From the NCBI GenBank assembly GCA_031288515.1, contig JAITRG010000118.1, positions 1-34,843 of the forward strand: a DNA stretch of 34,843 nt. Reading direction: 5' to 3'. The position numbers and the translations under genes are program-made. Source of the DNA: Tannerellaceae bacterium. Its GTDB lineage: Bacteria > Bacteroidota > Bacteroidia > Bacteroidales > Tannerellaceae. Below the pieces are notes generated by a model that saw only the letters and a program-made list of their open reading frames with translations, did no database searches and was not told where the DNA came from. Below are positions 9,166-17,213 of the stretch, piece after piece (the stretch's first letter is position 1; each line of letters opens with the position of its first letter).

Positions 9166-9228
9166 CCATACCGTGCACAGTATAATTGCAACGTAAAGCG
9201 CTCTGCAAAAGTACCCTGTATAATATAA

Positions 9229-9258
9229 ATTGCGATGCTTCCAGGAAAGCATCGCAAT
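9229..9258 (-). terminator. Hairpin terminator after the DUF1097 gene
   Basis: A perfect 12-bp stem (ATTGCGATGCTT at 9229-9240 pairing with 9247-9258) with a 6-base loop. On the minus strand it lies 43 bases after the DUF1097 stop and is followed by a T/A-rich run. On the plus strand it is followed by a stronger T-run (CGTTCTTTTT), so it may act in both directions. Confidence 0.6.
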
Positions 9259-9300
9259 CGTTCTTTTTAACTGTTCAGGGGACTTCTTCCTGGAATGTTT

Positions 9301-9822
9301 CTATTTGTTCCTGACTTTTCTTTCGTAGCTTGAACGCAGCGCTACCGTTATGAAACCAAACAACAGGCCAATGAAACAGTAGACCATAATGGTGAGGGAA
9401 GCGTTTTCGAAGGTAGCCCCCGGCACATAGTTCATAAAAGCAAAAAAAGCGCCTGCCCCTATGAATAGCGCGGGAATACAAGAGGTCCAGTCATTACGTT
9501 CAAGGAATATCGCCGCGCAGGCTATAACGCCAACCGCCAAGGGGACGGCAACAAAACCTATAGCCGGCGTCAGCGCCCCGCCTGTTATTATAATCACGAT
9601 GGAAGCGATAATTCCCAAGCCGTATGAGATGAACGCTTTTATTCCTCCTTTAAGCGTGCAACCTGAAAAGAAATAAACAGCCCATGACTGGAAACAAATC
9701 CAACTGAAGCCCGCATTTCCTGCCGGGGGCATAAAGGGGGCTAATAACTGATCAAGTAATTGAATACCGAATGCCAGAACGCCAATAATGATTGGGATAA
9801 CTGCAAATTGTTTTAGTGACAT
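9301..9822 (-). CDS. DUF1097-family inner membrane protein (YcdZ-like)
   Basis: 173 residues, almost wholly hydrophobic, with about five membrane segments rich in Gly, Ala and Ile. Length, the small hydrophobic repeat pattern and the segments SWAVYFFSGC and ALTPAIGFVAVPLAVGVIACAAIF fit the DUF1097 family, whose E. coli member is YcdZ; its function is not established. It ends in a basic cytoplasmic tail (RSSYERKVRNK). It stands alone between the foldback element and the peptidase gene, 54 bases from the latter's end. A terminator follows it. Confidence 0.7.
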   Translation of the reverse strand: MSLKQFAVIPIIIGVLAFGIQLLDQLLAPFMPPAGNAGFSWICFQSWAVYFFSGCTLKGGIKAFISYGLGIIASIVIIITGGALTPAIGFVAVPLAVGVIACAAIFLERNDWTSCIPALFIGAGAFFAFMNYVPGATFENASLTIMVYCFIGLLFGFITVALRSSYERKVRNK

Positions 9823-9876
9823 AATTTTTAATTTATTAGATTTAACAGTTTATATTTATTTACAATTCTTTTCCCC

Positions 9877-12015
9877 TTACCTCAGCTTCAGTTCATTGAT
9901 AAGGCGGGGACATTTTCCCCATTTGTCTATCATGAATAAGACGTAGCGGATGTCTACGCTGATGCAACGCTGCAGAGCGGGTTCGAAGGCGATGTCGCCA
10001 CTCATGGCTTCCCAGTTGCCGTCGAAGGCTAAACCGATTACGCGGGCGTTCTTGTCGAAGACGGGGCTTCCGGAGTTTCCGCCGGTGATGTCGTTGTTTG
10101 ACAGGAAGTTCAGGTTCATCGTTCCGTCCGGGTTGCCGTATACGCCGAAGTCTTTGCCGCGGATCAGGTCGAGGATTTCGGGCTGTACCCAAAACTCGTC
10201 GTCGGCCGGATTTTCCTTTTCCAGCATACCTTTATCTGTGGAGAAGTAGTGATACCAGGCTGCGTCGTAGGGGCGGTAGCCGCCGATGGAACCGTAGCTT
10301 AGGCGCATCGTGAAGTTAGCGTCTGAATACAGCGTCTTATCGGGGTGCATCTCCTGCAGGCCGGCGAAATACAGGCGTTCGCCTTTCATGATTTCATACC
10401 GGCGCTCATTTATAAATTGCTGCAATTCGAAAAAGGAAAGCATAACGGAGAGGCTAAGTTCGGCAGCCGGGTCTTTCTTTAGCTTTTCGTACTCTTTCGG
10501 GTCTTTAACTATCTTTCGGATGTTATCATAAGACAGTAATTTGGTATTTTTGAAAACGTCGGCAGCGTATTTTTCGTAATTGCCTTTGTATTTCTTGTCT
10601 ACTTTTTTATAGATGTCGGGAATGTATTGGGCGGGGACGCGTTCTTTTGCTATCTGCATCATGGCGGCAAGGGATTGCCGGTCTAAAGACGGTTCGTAGT
10701 CTTTGAAAAAGCTCTCGATACGGTCTTCGAGGAAGATATTCAGCTCGTCGTCTGTGGAACCTTTTATATCTACGCTCTGTACCATGCGGGCGAGGCGTAC
10801 GATTTCGGCGCCGTTCAGAAAAGCTTCCTGCAGATAGGTGGAGATTTTGCGGTACTCATTCGTAGCGGTATATCCTTCCCGGAGCAGGGCGAGTACGTCT
10901 CCGTATTTCTCGCGGCGTGCGTCGTCCTGGTTTACCCAATGGGTGAAGGCGGCTTCTTCGGCCTCTTTACGGTTGATGACGTCTAAGTTGGCCAAGCCGC
11001 GGTTCATACCGATGGAGTTCTTCCAATAGTTGGAACTGCCGGCGAATTTAGAGGCGTATTTGATACGTACGGCGTCGCTGGCCTGCATGGCTTTGCGCCA
11101 GATTTCCTGTTTGACGCCACGCACTTCGATGCGGGGTTTGTTGCTGTCTTCTATCCGTTGCTTTACGCCCCAGGAGCTTATGTAGCGGCTGGTGCTTCCG
11201 GGGAAGCCGATTGTCATGGCATAATCGTTTTCCGTATAGCCCCGGACGGATACTTCGGCTACGTATCTGGGGCGGTAGGGTTTGTTATCGGCGCTGTATG
11301 TTGCGGCTTCGTTGCCGGCATTGGCATATACGCGGAAGACCGAGAAATCGCCTGTATGGCGGGGCCACATCCAATTGTCGGTATCTCCCCCGAATTTTCC
11401 TACCGAACTTGGCGGGGTGAACACTAACCGTACATCGCGGTAGATATCGTATACTACCAGGAAATATTTATTGTTGCTGTAAAACGGCGCTACTTCGGCG
11501 GCGAGAAACTCGTTTTCACCGATGGAATCGCAAATGGCCTGTCCGATGGAATCGGCTGCTATTACACGCTCGTACTCGGTTTCATAAGAAGCTGTCTGGG
11601 AATTGATACGTTCGCTTACGTCTACCGTTTCGCGGAGGTAGCGTACGCTCAGGCCGGGAACGGGAAGCTCGGCTTCGTGGGTTTGAGAGACAAATCCGTC
11701 TTTGAGGTAATCGTGTTCTACGCTGCTTAATTGCTGTATTGCGCCATAACCGCAGTGATGGTTGGTGAAGATCAGCCCGGTTTCGGAAACGGTGATACCG
11801 GTACATCCGCCGCCAAAGATTACTACGGCATTACTCAGACTTGGGTCCGTCTCGCTGTAAAGGTCTTCATACGAAGGGGTAAAACCCAGTTCCTTCATGC
11901 GATCGAGATTTTGTTTGTTCAGTTCCTTCAGTACCCACATGCCTTCGTCGGCAAACAGGTATCCGGCAGTAAGAAGTAATACGACTACTACCCGTACTTT
12001 TTTCATTAAGTTCAT
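9877..12015 (-). CDS. dpp7: S46-family dipeptidyl-peptidase, DPP7 type
   Basis: 712 residues with an N-terminal signal peptide ending near LFADEG. The S46 catalytic triad can be read: His in TNHHCGYGAI, Asp in GGDTDNWMWPRHTGDFSVFR and Ser in GGNSGSPVFD. In Porphyromonas gingivalis the residue 18 after the catalytic Ser decides specificity: Arg in DPP11 (acidic P1), Gly in DPP7 (hydrophobic P1). Here it is Gly (FDGNWEAMSGD), so DPP7-like specificity is inferred. The enzyme would release dipeptides from peptides in the periplasm for amino acid nutrition. The gene follows the flippase by 16 bases on the same strand and has AGGAG just before the ATG at 12015; a second ATG lies at 12006. Confidence 0.93.
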   Translation of the reverse strand: MNLMKKVRVVVVLLLTAGYLFADEGMWVLKELNKQNLDRMKELGFTPSYEDLYSETDPSLSNAVVIFGGGCTGITVSETGLIFTNHHCGYGAIQQLSSVEHDYLKDGFVSQTHEAELPVPGLSVRYLRETVDVSERINSQTASYETEYERVIAADSIGQAICDSIGENEFLAAEVAPFYSNNKYFLVVYDIYRDVRLVFTPPSSVGKFGGDTDNWMWPRHTGDFSVFRVYANAGNEAATYSADNKPYRPRYVAEVSVRGYTENDYAMTIGFPGSTSRYISSWGVKQRIEDSNKPRIEVRGVKQEIWRKAMQASDAVRIKYASKFAGSSNYWKNSIGMNRGLANLDVINRKEAEEAAFTHWVNQDDARREKYGDVLALLREGYTATNEYRKISTYLQEAFLNGAEIVRLARMVQSVDIKGSTDDELNIFLEDRIESFFKDYEPSLDRQSLAAMMQIAKERVPAQYIPDIYKKVDKKYKGNYEKYAADVFKNTKLLSYDNIRKIVKDPKEYEKLKKDPAAELSLSVMLSFFELQQFINERRYEIMKGERLYFAGLQEMHPDKTLYSDANFTMRLSYGSIGGYRPYDAAWYHYFSTDKGMLEKENPADDEFWVQPEILDLIRGKDFGVYGNPDGTMNLNFLSNNDITGGNSGSPVFDKNARVIGLAFDGNWEAMSGDIAFEPALQRCISVDIRYVLFMIDKWGKCPRLINELKLR

Positions 12016-12031
12016 GTTCTCCTTTTATCAA

Positions 12032-13501
12032 TTATAAATTAAATATTCTCTCCTTCCTTACAATGAAAGTTATAAAGACAATCAGTAAAACGCTGCGATA
12101 CAGTATGCGTAACGCCTCTGAATCTATTTTGGGAAGCATGCCGGCTATATATAAGACGGTAGCGAGCGCAAGGTAGCAAAAAGCGGCTTTCAAATCATAC
12201 GAAATGGGAAATTTCTTTTGCCCCACAAAGTAAGATAATAACATCATTAGCAGATTACATATGCACGAAGCCCATGCACAGGCGATATAGCCATAGGCAG
12301 GAGCGCCCAGGAAAATGATTAAAACGGTTACGACGCAGCCGGAAAGGGAGAAGTAGGCCCCCCATTGCGTCTGGTCGCTTAGTTTATACCAGAGGGACAG
12401 GTTGAAATAAATCCCGAAGAACAGTTCGCCCAGCATAACGATGGGGACGATGCGCAGGCCGGGATAGTAAGGCGGGGCTATGAAGTACTTCAATATGTCC
12501 AGGTAAAACGTCACGCCCAGGAAAATTACCAGGGCAAAAAGGATAAAGTACTTCATCGCTTCGGCATACGCTTGCGTATTGCCGTTGTCCTTGTGGCGGG
12601 CAAAGGTAAAAGGCTCATAAGCGTACCGGAATGCCTGGATAAACATGACCATTACCACGGCTATCTTAAAGCAGGCCCCGTAAATGCCTAACTGCTCGTT
12701 GGCATACGCCTTGTCTTCAAACAGGAAGGGGAAAATGATTTTATCGGCCGTCTGGTTGAACACCCCGGCAATCCCTAATATCAGGATAGGGAACGAATAG
12801 GCCAGCATCCGTTTCAATAAAGACAGGCCGGGCTTATGGCGAAAACCGGGCAACATATCGGGTATCAGTATCAGGAAGGTGACGGCCGTAGTTATTACAT
12901 TCGCCACAAATACATACCCTACGCTATAGTTGGGGATATAAAACCAATCCACCGTTTCCGGCGCCTGTTTATGCAGTTGGGGACAGAAGACAAGAAAAAA
13001 GAGGTTTAACCCGATATTCAGGAAGATACCCAGGAACTTAATACCGGCAAAACGATATGCCTTGCCCCGGTAGCGGAGGTAAGCAAAAGGGATGCAACAG
13101 AAAGCGTCTGCCGCCACAACCCCAAGCATCATGCCTAAATACTCGGGATTAGCCGCATACCCCAACTGCGTACTCAGAGGGGACAGAAAGAGAAAGGTGA
13201 AGAAAACAAATAATACCGACGTCGCCCCGACGCTGTATAGCGCCGTCGTGTATACGCGTATAGGCTCCCGTTCGCCCTCCTTGTTAATAAACCGGAAAAA
13301 TCCCGTTTCCATCCCATATGTTAATACCGTCAGCAGGAGCGCCACCCAGGCGTATAAATTGGTGTAAACGCCGAATTCGCCGGCGTTGATAAGGGTGCGG
13401 GTATACAAAGGAACCAGCATCCAGTTGAGGAACCGCCCGATAATACTGCTCAAACCATAGACGGCAGTCTCTTTTGCCAATCGCTTCATTCCGCCTGCCA
13501 T
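12032..13501 (-). CDS. Polysaccharide flippase, MOP/Wzx-like
   Basis: About 489 residues with 12-14 hydrophobic segments. The N-terminus (MKRLAKETAVYGLSSIIGRFLNWMLVPLYT) is the typical start of Bacteroides oligosaccharide flippases of the MOP exporter superfamily, which move lipid-linked glycans across the inner membrane. I place the start at the ATG at 13501 (MAGGMKRLAKE); the frame can be read up to a TTG at 13513 that overlaps ruvB, and another ATG lies at 13489. The gene begins 4 bases after the ruvB stop, so it is probably coupled to ruvB. No glycosyltransferase is nearby, so the exported glycan is unknown. Confidence 0.88.
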   Translation of the reverse strand: MAGGMKRLAKETAVYGLSSIIGRFLNWMLVPLYTRTLINAGEFGVYTNLYAWVALLLTVLTYGMETGFFRFINKEGEREPIRVYTTALYSVGATSVLFVFFTFLFLSPLSTQLGYAANPEYLGMMLGVVAADAFCCIPFAYLRYRGKAYRFAGIKFLGIFLNIGLNLFFLVFCPQLHKQAPETVDWFYIPNYSVGYVFVANVITTAVTFLILIPDMLPGFRHKPGLSLLKRMLAYSFPILILGIAGVFNQTADKIIFPFLFEDKAYANEQLGIYGACFKIAVVMVMFIQAFRYAYEPFTFARHKDNGNTQAYAEAMKYFILFALVIFLGVTFYLDILKYFIAPPYYPGLRIVPIVMLGELFFGIYFNLSLWYKLSDQTQWGAYFSLSGCVVTVLIIFLGAPAYGYIACAWASCICNLLMMLLSYFVGQKKFPISYDLKAAFCYLALATVLYIAGMLPKIDSEALRILYRSVLLIVFITFIVRKERIFNL

Positions 13502-13505
13502 GGAG

Positions 13506-14531
13506 CTAATCAAATAAGGTTCCCTGGCTGCCGCTGTACTTTCGCCCCAGATGGACGTAGGCCAGTTCGGTTACTTCGCGCCCGCGGGGGGTGCGCTTGA
13601 TAAAGCCTTCTTTTATGAGGAACGGCTCGTACACCTCTTCCAGCGTGCCGGGGTCTTCGCCCAGGGCGGTGGCAATGGTGGTGAGGCCCACCGGGCCGCC
13701 TTTGAACTTGTCGATAATCGTAGTAAGTAGTTTATTGTCTATCTGGTCTAACCCGTAACGGTCTATGTTCAAGGCTTCGAGGGCGAAGCAGGCTATCGCT
13801 TTGTCTATTTCGCCGCTGCCCTTAACCTGCGCAAAGTCGCGCACGCGCCGGAGCAGCGAATTGGCAATACGGGGCGTCCCCCTGCTCCGGGATGCAATCT
13901 CTTTCGCCGCGTTGGTTTCGCATTTTACCCGGAGGATATCGGCGCTGCGGAGTACGATATTCGTTAGCGTTTCCACCTCGTAATACTCTAAGTGCATGTT
14001 GATGCCGAAGCGCGCCCTGAGCGGACTCGTCAGCAAACCGCTGCGGGTGGTAGCGCCCACCAGCGTAAAAGGCGACAAGTCTATCTGTATCGAACGGGCG
14101 CTCGGACCCTTATCTATCATAATATCGATGCGGTAGTCTTCCATGGCCGAATAGAGATATTCTTCTACCACCGGGCTCAACCGGTGGATTTCATCGATGA
14201 AAAGGACGTCATTCTTCTCCAGCGAGGTAAGTACGCCCGCCAAATCGCCGGGCTTATCCAGCACCGGCCCCGAAGTAACCTTAAAACCCACCCGCAGCTC
14301 ATTGGCAATGATGTTGGACAGCGTAGTCTTACCCAGCCCGGGAGGGCCGTGCAGCAAGACGTGGTCTAATGCCTCTTTCCGCATACGGGCGGCGGCGACG
14401 AATATCCTCAGATTCTCCACCACCTTGGCCTGCCCGCTAAAGTCGCCAAACGAAAGCGGACGTAGCGCATTCTGGAACTCGCTTTCATTATCCGGCAGCC
14501 GGCCGTCTCTTATATCAAACTCGTCTTCCAT
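13506..14531 (-). CDS. ruvB: Holliday junction branch migration ATPase RuvB
   Basis: 341 residues, the usual RuvB length. Visible motifs are the N-terminal [12 protein letters not shown], Walker [10 protein letters not shown], Walker [10 protein letters not shown], sensor region [18 protein letters not shown], sensor 2 in [18 protein letters not shown] and the C-terminal winged-helix segment [18 protein letters not shown]. RuvB forms a hexameric motor that, with RuvA, drives branch migration of Holliday junctions during recombinational repair. ruvA is not adjacent. The flippase and DPP7 genes follow closely on the same strand. A -7 box lies only 8 bases upstream of the ATG, implying a very short or absent leader. 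Confidence 0.98.
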   Translation of the reverse strand: MEDEFDIRDGRLPDNESEFQNALRPLSFGDFSGQAKVVENLRIFVAAARMRKEALDHVLLHGPPGLGKTTLSNIIANELRVGFKVTSGPVLDKPGDLAGVLTSLEKNDVLFIDEIHRLSPVVEEYLYSAMEDYRIDIMIDKGPSARSIQIDLSPFTLVGATTRSGLLTSPLRARFGINMHLEYYEVETLTNIVLRSADILRVKCETNAAKEIASRSRGTPRIANSLLRRVRDFAQVKGSGEIDKAIACFALEALNIDRYGLDQIDNKLLTTIIDKFKGGPVGLTTIATALGEDPGTLEEVYEPFLIKEGFIKRTPRGREVTELAYVHLGRKYSGSQGTLFD

Positions 14532-14538
14532 ACCGGCG

Positions 14539-14546
14539 CAAAGATA
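14539..14546 (-). promoter_or_regulatory. Candidate -7 box for ruvB
   Basis: On the minus strand TATCTTTG matches the Bacteroidetes -7 consensus TAnnTTTG. It ends 7 bases before the ruvB ATG, so the transcript would start at or just before the start codon. No good -33 TTTG was seen, which lowers the confidence. Confidence 0.4.
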
Positions 14547-14713
14547 ATAAAAAAACGCACCCGTTTTGGCTACGTTACAATCGGGGGCGCTCTAACGGCT
14601 TTGCTCTCTGTTAAAAAAGACAAACCGGCGGAAAATTACATTTAATTAACGGGCGAGGCCGCCATGACACGCCGAAAATACGGACCGCGCAGATATGTAC
14701 GGCTTTCTTTTCT

Positions 14714-14721
14714 TATATTTG
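14714..14721 (+). promoter_or_regulatory. Candidate -7 box for the ABC transporter pair
   Basis: TATATTTG matches TAnnTTTG and lies 4 bases before the ATG at 14726. If used, the mRNA would be leaderless or the true start would be a later ATG, such as 14777 (residue 18). No clear -33 element is visible. Confidence 0.35.
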
Positions 14722-14725
14722 TCCG

Positions 14726-15688
14726 ATGGAAAAAAACAAAATCAATACCCGTTTCCTGCGATTCCGGATTGGACAGATGGGGAAGTTCTTCAGGGAGATA
14801 CCGTTGCCTTACCTGGCAGTTCTGCTTATGATGGCGGGAGCGGTTTTTTACGTCTTACATTCTTTTCTTGAAAGCCCTGCCGGCAGGACGATATGCGGAG
14901 GCGCTCTGATGGCCGGCGTTTGCTTTGTTCATCTCCGGCGGAAAGATTATCACTTTATTTGTATGGCCGACGAGCGGGCGTGGCGGGTGTTCTTTGCAGA
15001 TTACCTTTTGTTTTCGACCCCTTTCCTGTTATTGCTATTGTGGCGTGGCGGCTGGCTTGTCGCGATGGGAGTTGTGGCGGGATATGCCGGCGTCAGTCTG
15101 ATACGGCAACCTTTCCGGCAGGTGGCGAAAGGCTTTCCGGTTCCGGCTTTTATCCCTTTCCGGGCTTTCGAGATGAGGACGCTGTTCCGGCGGAATGGCG
15201 GGCTGCTTGTCGTTTCGTACCTCGGCGCTTTTGCGGGGTTGCTTCTTCCTTACGCCTCTTTTGCGCCTCTTTGGTTTTGCGTTGTTTTTGTAACCGGAGG
15301 GTTTAGAGATTGCGAATCGATCGCTTTACTGAACGCATATGAAATGGGAACGAAACGGTTTCTTCATTATAAAATAAGGCTTAACGCCGGGCTTTACTCC
15401 CTGGCCGCCATGCCGCCGTGCCTGATCTATACGCTGATACGTCCGGGCGATTGGCGGCTGGCGTTGGGCTTCTTTGTGCTGGCCGTTTTGAATATCGTCT
15501 TGTTCATTGTCTCCAAGTACGCTTTGTACGAGCCTGGTAAGAAAATCGTAAGCGGGCAGATGTCGGCAGGCCTTTCGCTTATGGGGATATTAGTTCCTTT
15601 CCTGGCCCCCGTCACGCTATTCCTGCTTATACGCTATTACCTGATGGCCCGTAGAAACCTGACGCCCTATCTATATGCTTACAATTGA
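14726..15688 (+). CDS. Polytopic membrane protein, probable ABC transporter permease
   Basis: 320 residues with about seven to eight hydrophobic segments between residues 28 and 310 and a basic N-terminus. I do not recognise the family from motifs. Its 3' end overlaps the start of an ABC ATPase gene by 14 bases, so it is almost certainly the membrane partner of that ATPase. The composition and the unbroken run of helices without a large periplasmic domain resemble ABC-2-type exporters more than importers, and no binding protein is encoded nearby. The substrate is unknown. The 5' region from 14532 to 14725 holds the divergent promoters of ruvB and this gene. Confidence 0.75.
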   Translation: MEKNKINTRFLRFRIGQMGKFFREIPLPYLAVLLMMAGAVFYVLHSFLESPAGRTICGGALMAGVCFVHLRRKDYHFICMADERAWRVFFADYLLFSTPFLLLLLWRGGWLVAMGVVAGYAGVSLIRQPFRQVAKGFPVPAFIPFRAFEMRTLFRRNGGLLVVSYLGAFAGLLLPYASFAPLWFCVVFVTGGFRDCESIALLNAYEMGTKRFLHYKIRLNAGLYSLAAMPPCLIYTLIRPGDWRLALGFFVLAVLNIVLFIVSKYALYEPGKKIVSGQMSAGLSLMGILVPFLAPVTLFLLIRYYLMARRNLTPYLYAYN

Positions 15689-16364
15689 GAATCTGACAGT
15701 CTGTTATAAAAAACAGGAACCTGTATTAAAAGGCCTCAGCCTTTCGATGGAAACGGGTAAAGCGCACGGTTTTGCCGGCCTGAATGGCGCCGGGAAGACG
15801 ACGCTTCTGAACGCTATCTACGGATTTATCGCCCCCACAGCCGGACAAATCGTTTACAATAACCAACAGGTGAAAAGGAGAGACGTCGCCTATCTGGAAG
15901 CCGAAAATTACTTCTACCCCTATATGACCGGACGCGAATACCTGTCCCTTTTCCCGGAAGGAAAGGCCGCGTTTGATATAGAGCGCTGGCAACGACTGTT
16001 CGCCCTGCCGCCTGACGAAATCACCGAAAACTATTCCACTGGCATGCGCAAAAAACTGGCCTTACTCGCCGTATTAAAGCAAGACAAACCCATCCTCATC
16101 TTAGACGAGCCTTTCAATGGCTTAGACCTTGAGAGCAGTTTCCTGCTGACAACCATTCTGAAACAGTTGCAAAACAAAGGAACCACCCTGATCGTCACCT
16201 CCCACATTTACGAATCACTGACAGGCTGCTGTAACCACATTCACTACCTGAGTGACGGCATAATCAAACGCTCCTACCCCCAAGAAGCTTTCCACACCCT
16301 GAAAGAGCAACTCCAAAGCGCCATAGATCAGCAAGCCGGCCAATTAATCAGCCAACTCCTTTGA
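15675..16364 (+). CDS. ABC transporter ATP-binding protein
   Basis: 229 residues with Walker A GLNGAGKTT (about 35-43), a weak signature NYSTGMRKKL in place of LSGGQ, Walker B ILILDEPFNGLD and H-loop TSH near residue 176. The degenerate signature with STGM is common among ABC-2-type ATPases such as those of lantibiotic-immunity or multidrug exporters. The ATG overlaps the last 14 bases of the membrane-protein gene, showing translational coupling. The stop at 16364 is followed by the 849-bp repeat-rich gap; no clear terminator was found. Confidence 0.92.
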   Translation: MLTIENLTVCYKKQEPVLKGLSLSMETGKAHGFAGLNGAGKTTLLNAIYGFIAPTAGQIVYNNQQVKRRDVAYLEAENYFYPYMTGREYLSLFPEGKAAFDIERWQRLFALPPDEITENYSTGMRKKLALLAVLKQDKPILILDEPFNGLDLESSFLLTTILKQLQNKGTTLIVTSHIYESLTGCCNHIHYLSDGIIKRSYPQEAFHTLKEQLQSAIDQQAGQLISQLL

Positions 16365-16456
16365 AGGAGAAAAAGAGAAGAAATAACCTCATCCTTCGTC
16401 TCATTTACCGGGCATAGAGATGTAAACAAGCTTCTTTTATCTCTTTTCACGCCCTT

Positions 16457-17086
16457 CTTTCAGTTTTCAGTCTGCGTATAAATGCCTGTGTATAAATATT
16501 CTGAAAACTGAAACGAACCTGTTTGTACTTCAGTGCAGGGCGGTTTGCGCCGGCGTAGATAAAAAATATCCAGGGCAACCGCGCCAAATTTTCAAGCGTG
16601 TTGAATTCCCCTGTTAAACGATACTTTTCGCCTCTCCTTTCAGCTTTCAGATTTTTTGCAACCGATTGGTTTACAGGATGAAATTCTGAAAGGAGACGCA
16701 AGAAGACCTTTCAGTTTCCTTACAGCCGGAGCCGGAGGAGAGAGATTTATTTCAAAAAAAAGCATTATAGCGTGTTGAGTAAACCATTATAATGCCTTTA
16801 GTAAACCATTATATACTCTCTGCCAAACCATAATAATGGTCTGTTGAAGGCGTCATAGCGCTTTTTTTTAACTCTTCGCAATGCTTCATCAGAGTCTTCG
16901 CAATGGTTTACCAAAGGCGTCGCAACGGCGTTCTAAAGTCATCGTAATGGTTTGGAAAAGAGGACGCAATGATTTTTTTCTTTTTTACCGGCCCTGTAAT
17001 TTTTTTGCTGAAACGAGGCTGAAAGAAGACCTTTCAGCCATAGCCGTTCATACGCAAGTATTTATAAACCGGCTGGAAGCTGAAAG
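16457..17086. mobile_element. Composite non-coding element with inverted ends (MITE-like candidate)
   Basis: This stretch fills most of the gap 16365-17213. Its ends are inverted copies of each other over about 50 bases: the left starts with two 7-base units CTTTCAG/TTTTCAG (16457-16470), the right ends with CTGGAAG/CTGAAAG (17073-17086), and both continue into matching ATAAAT-containing sequence. Further CTTTCAG pairs form hairpins: 13-bp arms at 16458-16470 and 16501-16513, 10-bp arms at 16634-16643 and 16686-16695, and 9-bp arms at 17017-17025 and 17031-17039. AGAAGACCTTTCAG occurs twice, at 16701 and 17024. The middle holds the 22-bp inverted array. No transposase and no convincing gene lie inside. 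I call it a MITE-like element by structure only; no target duplication was found. Confidence 0.45.
16762..16972. repeat. Ten 22-bp units in two inverted sets of five
   Basis: Five units run left to right at 16762, 16784, 16806, 16828 and 16850, each exactly 22 bases apart. Five more run on the minus strand, with plus-strand left edges at 16863, 16885, 16907, 16929 and 16951, again exactly 22 apart. Each unit is an 8-base core (CCATTATA on the left, CCATTGCG or CCATTACG on the right, read inward) plus a 14-base tail such as ATGCCTTTAGTAAA. The two sets meet in a T-run at 16862-16869, and A8 and T8 runs flank the whole. Transcribed, it could fold into a long hairpin; as DNA, 22 bases is about two helical turns. 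Confidence 0.85.
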
Positions 17087-17148
17087 ATAGCGCCGCACAA
17101 TCCGTGATAAGAGGGAATGAATGCGTTAAAGTAAAAATAATATGAATC

Positions 17149-17193
17149 TTCCCGGAACCTTCCTGAAATCTTCCCGGAAATATCATAGCTTTG
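17149..17193 (+). promoter_or_regulatory. Three 11-bp operator-like repeats and a -7 box
   Basis: TTCCCGGAA at 17149, TTCCTGAAA at 17160 and TTCCCGGAA at 17171 are spaced exactly 11 bases apart, so all three sit on one face of the helix. TAGCTTTG at 17186-17193 matches the Bacteroidetes -7 box TAnnTTTG, and the ATG of the double acetyltransferase follows 20 bases later. The repeats cover the -33 region, where no TTTG is seen, which suggests an activator- or repressor-controlled promoter. The protein that binds is not known. Confidence 0.5.
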
Positions 17194-17213
17194 CACGTAT
17201 AAAATGATTTACC

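Noticed and set aside
8909..9257. Overlapping minus-strand frames rich in Arg and Cys
   Set aside because: They cross the foldback repeat and terminator and show no motif; they are open by chance.
16762..16972. CRISPR array
   Set aside because: The 22-bp units are contiguous with no spacers, diverge among themselves and point in opposite directions in the two halves; no cas gene is near.
16447..17090. Two short frames at the ends of the repeat element
   Set aside because: Their similarity comes from the inverted ends of the element; neither has a promoter or a recognisable family.
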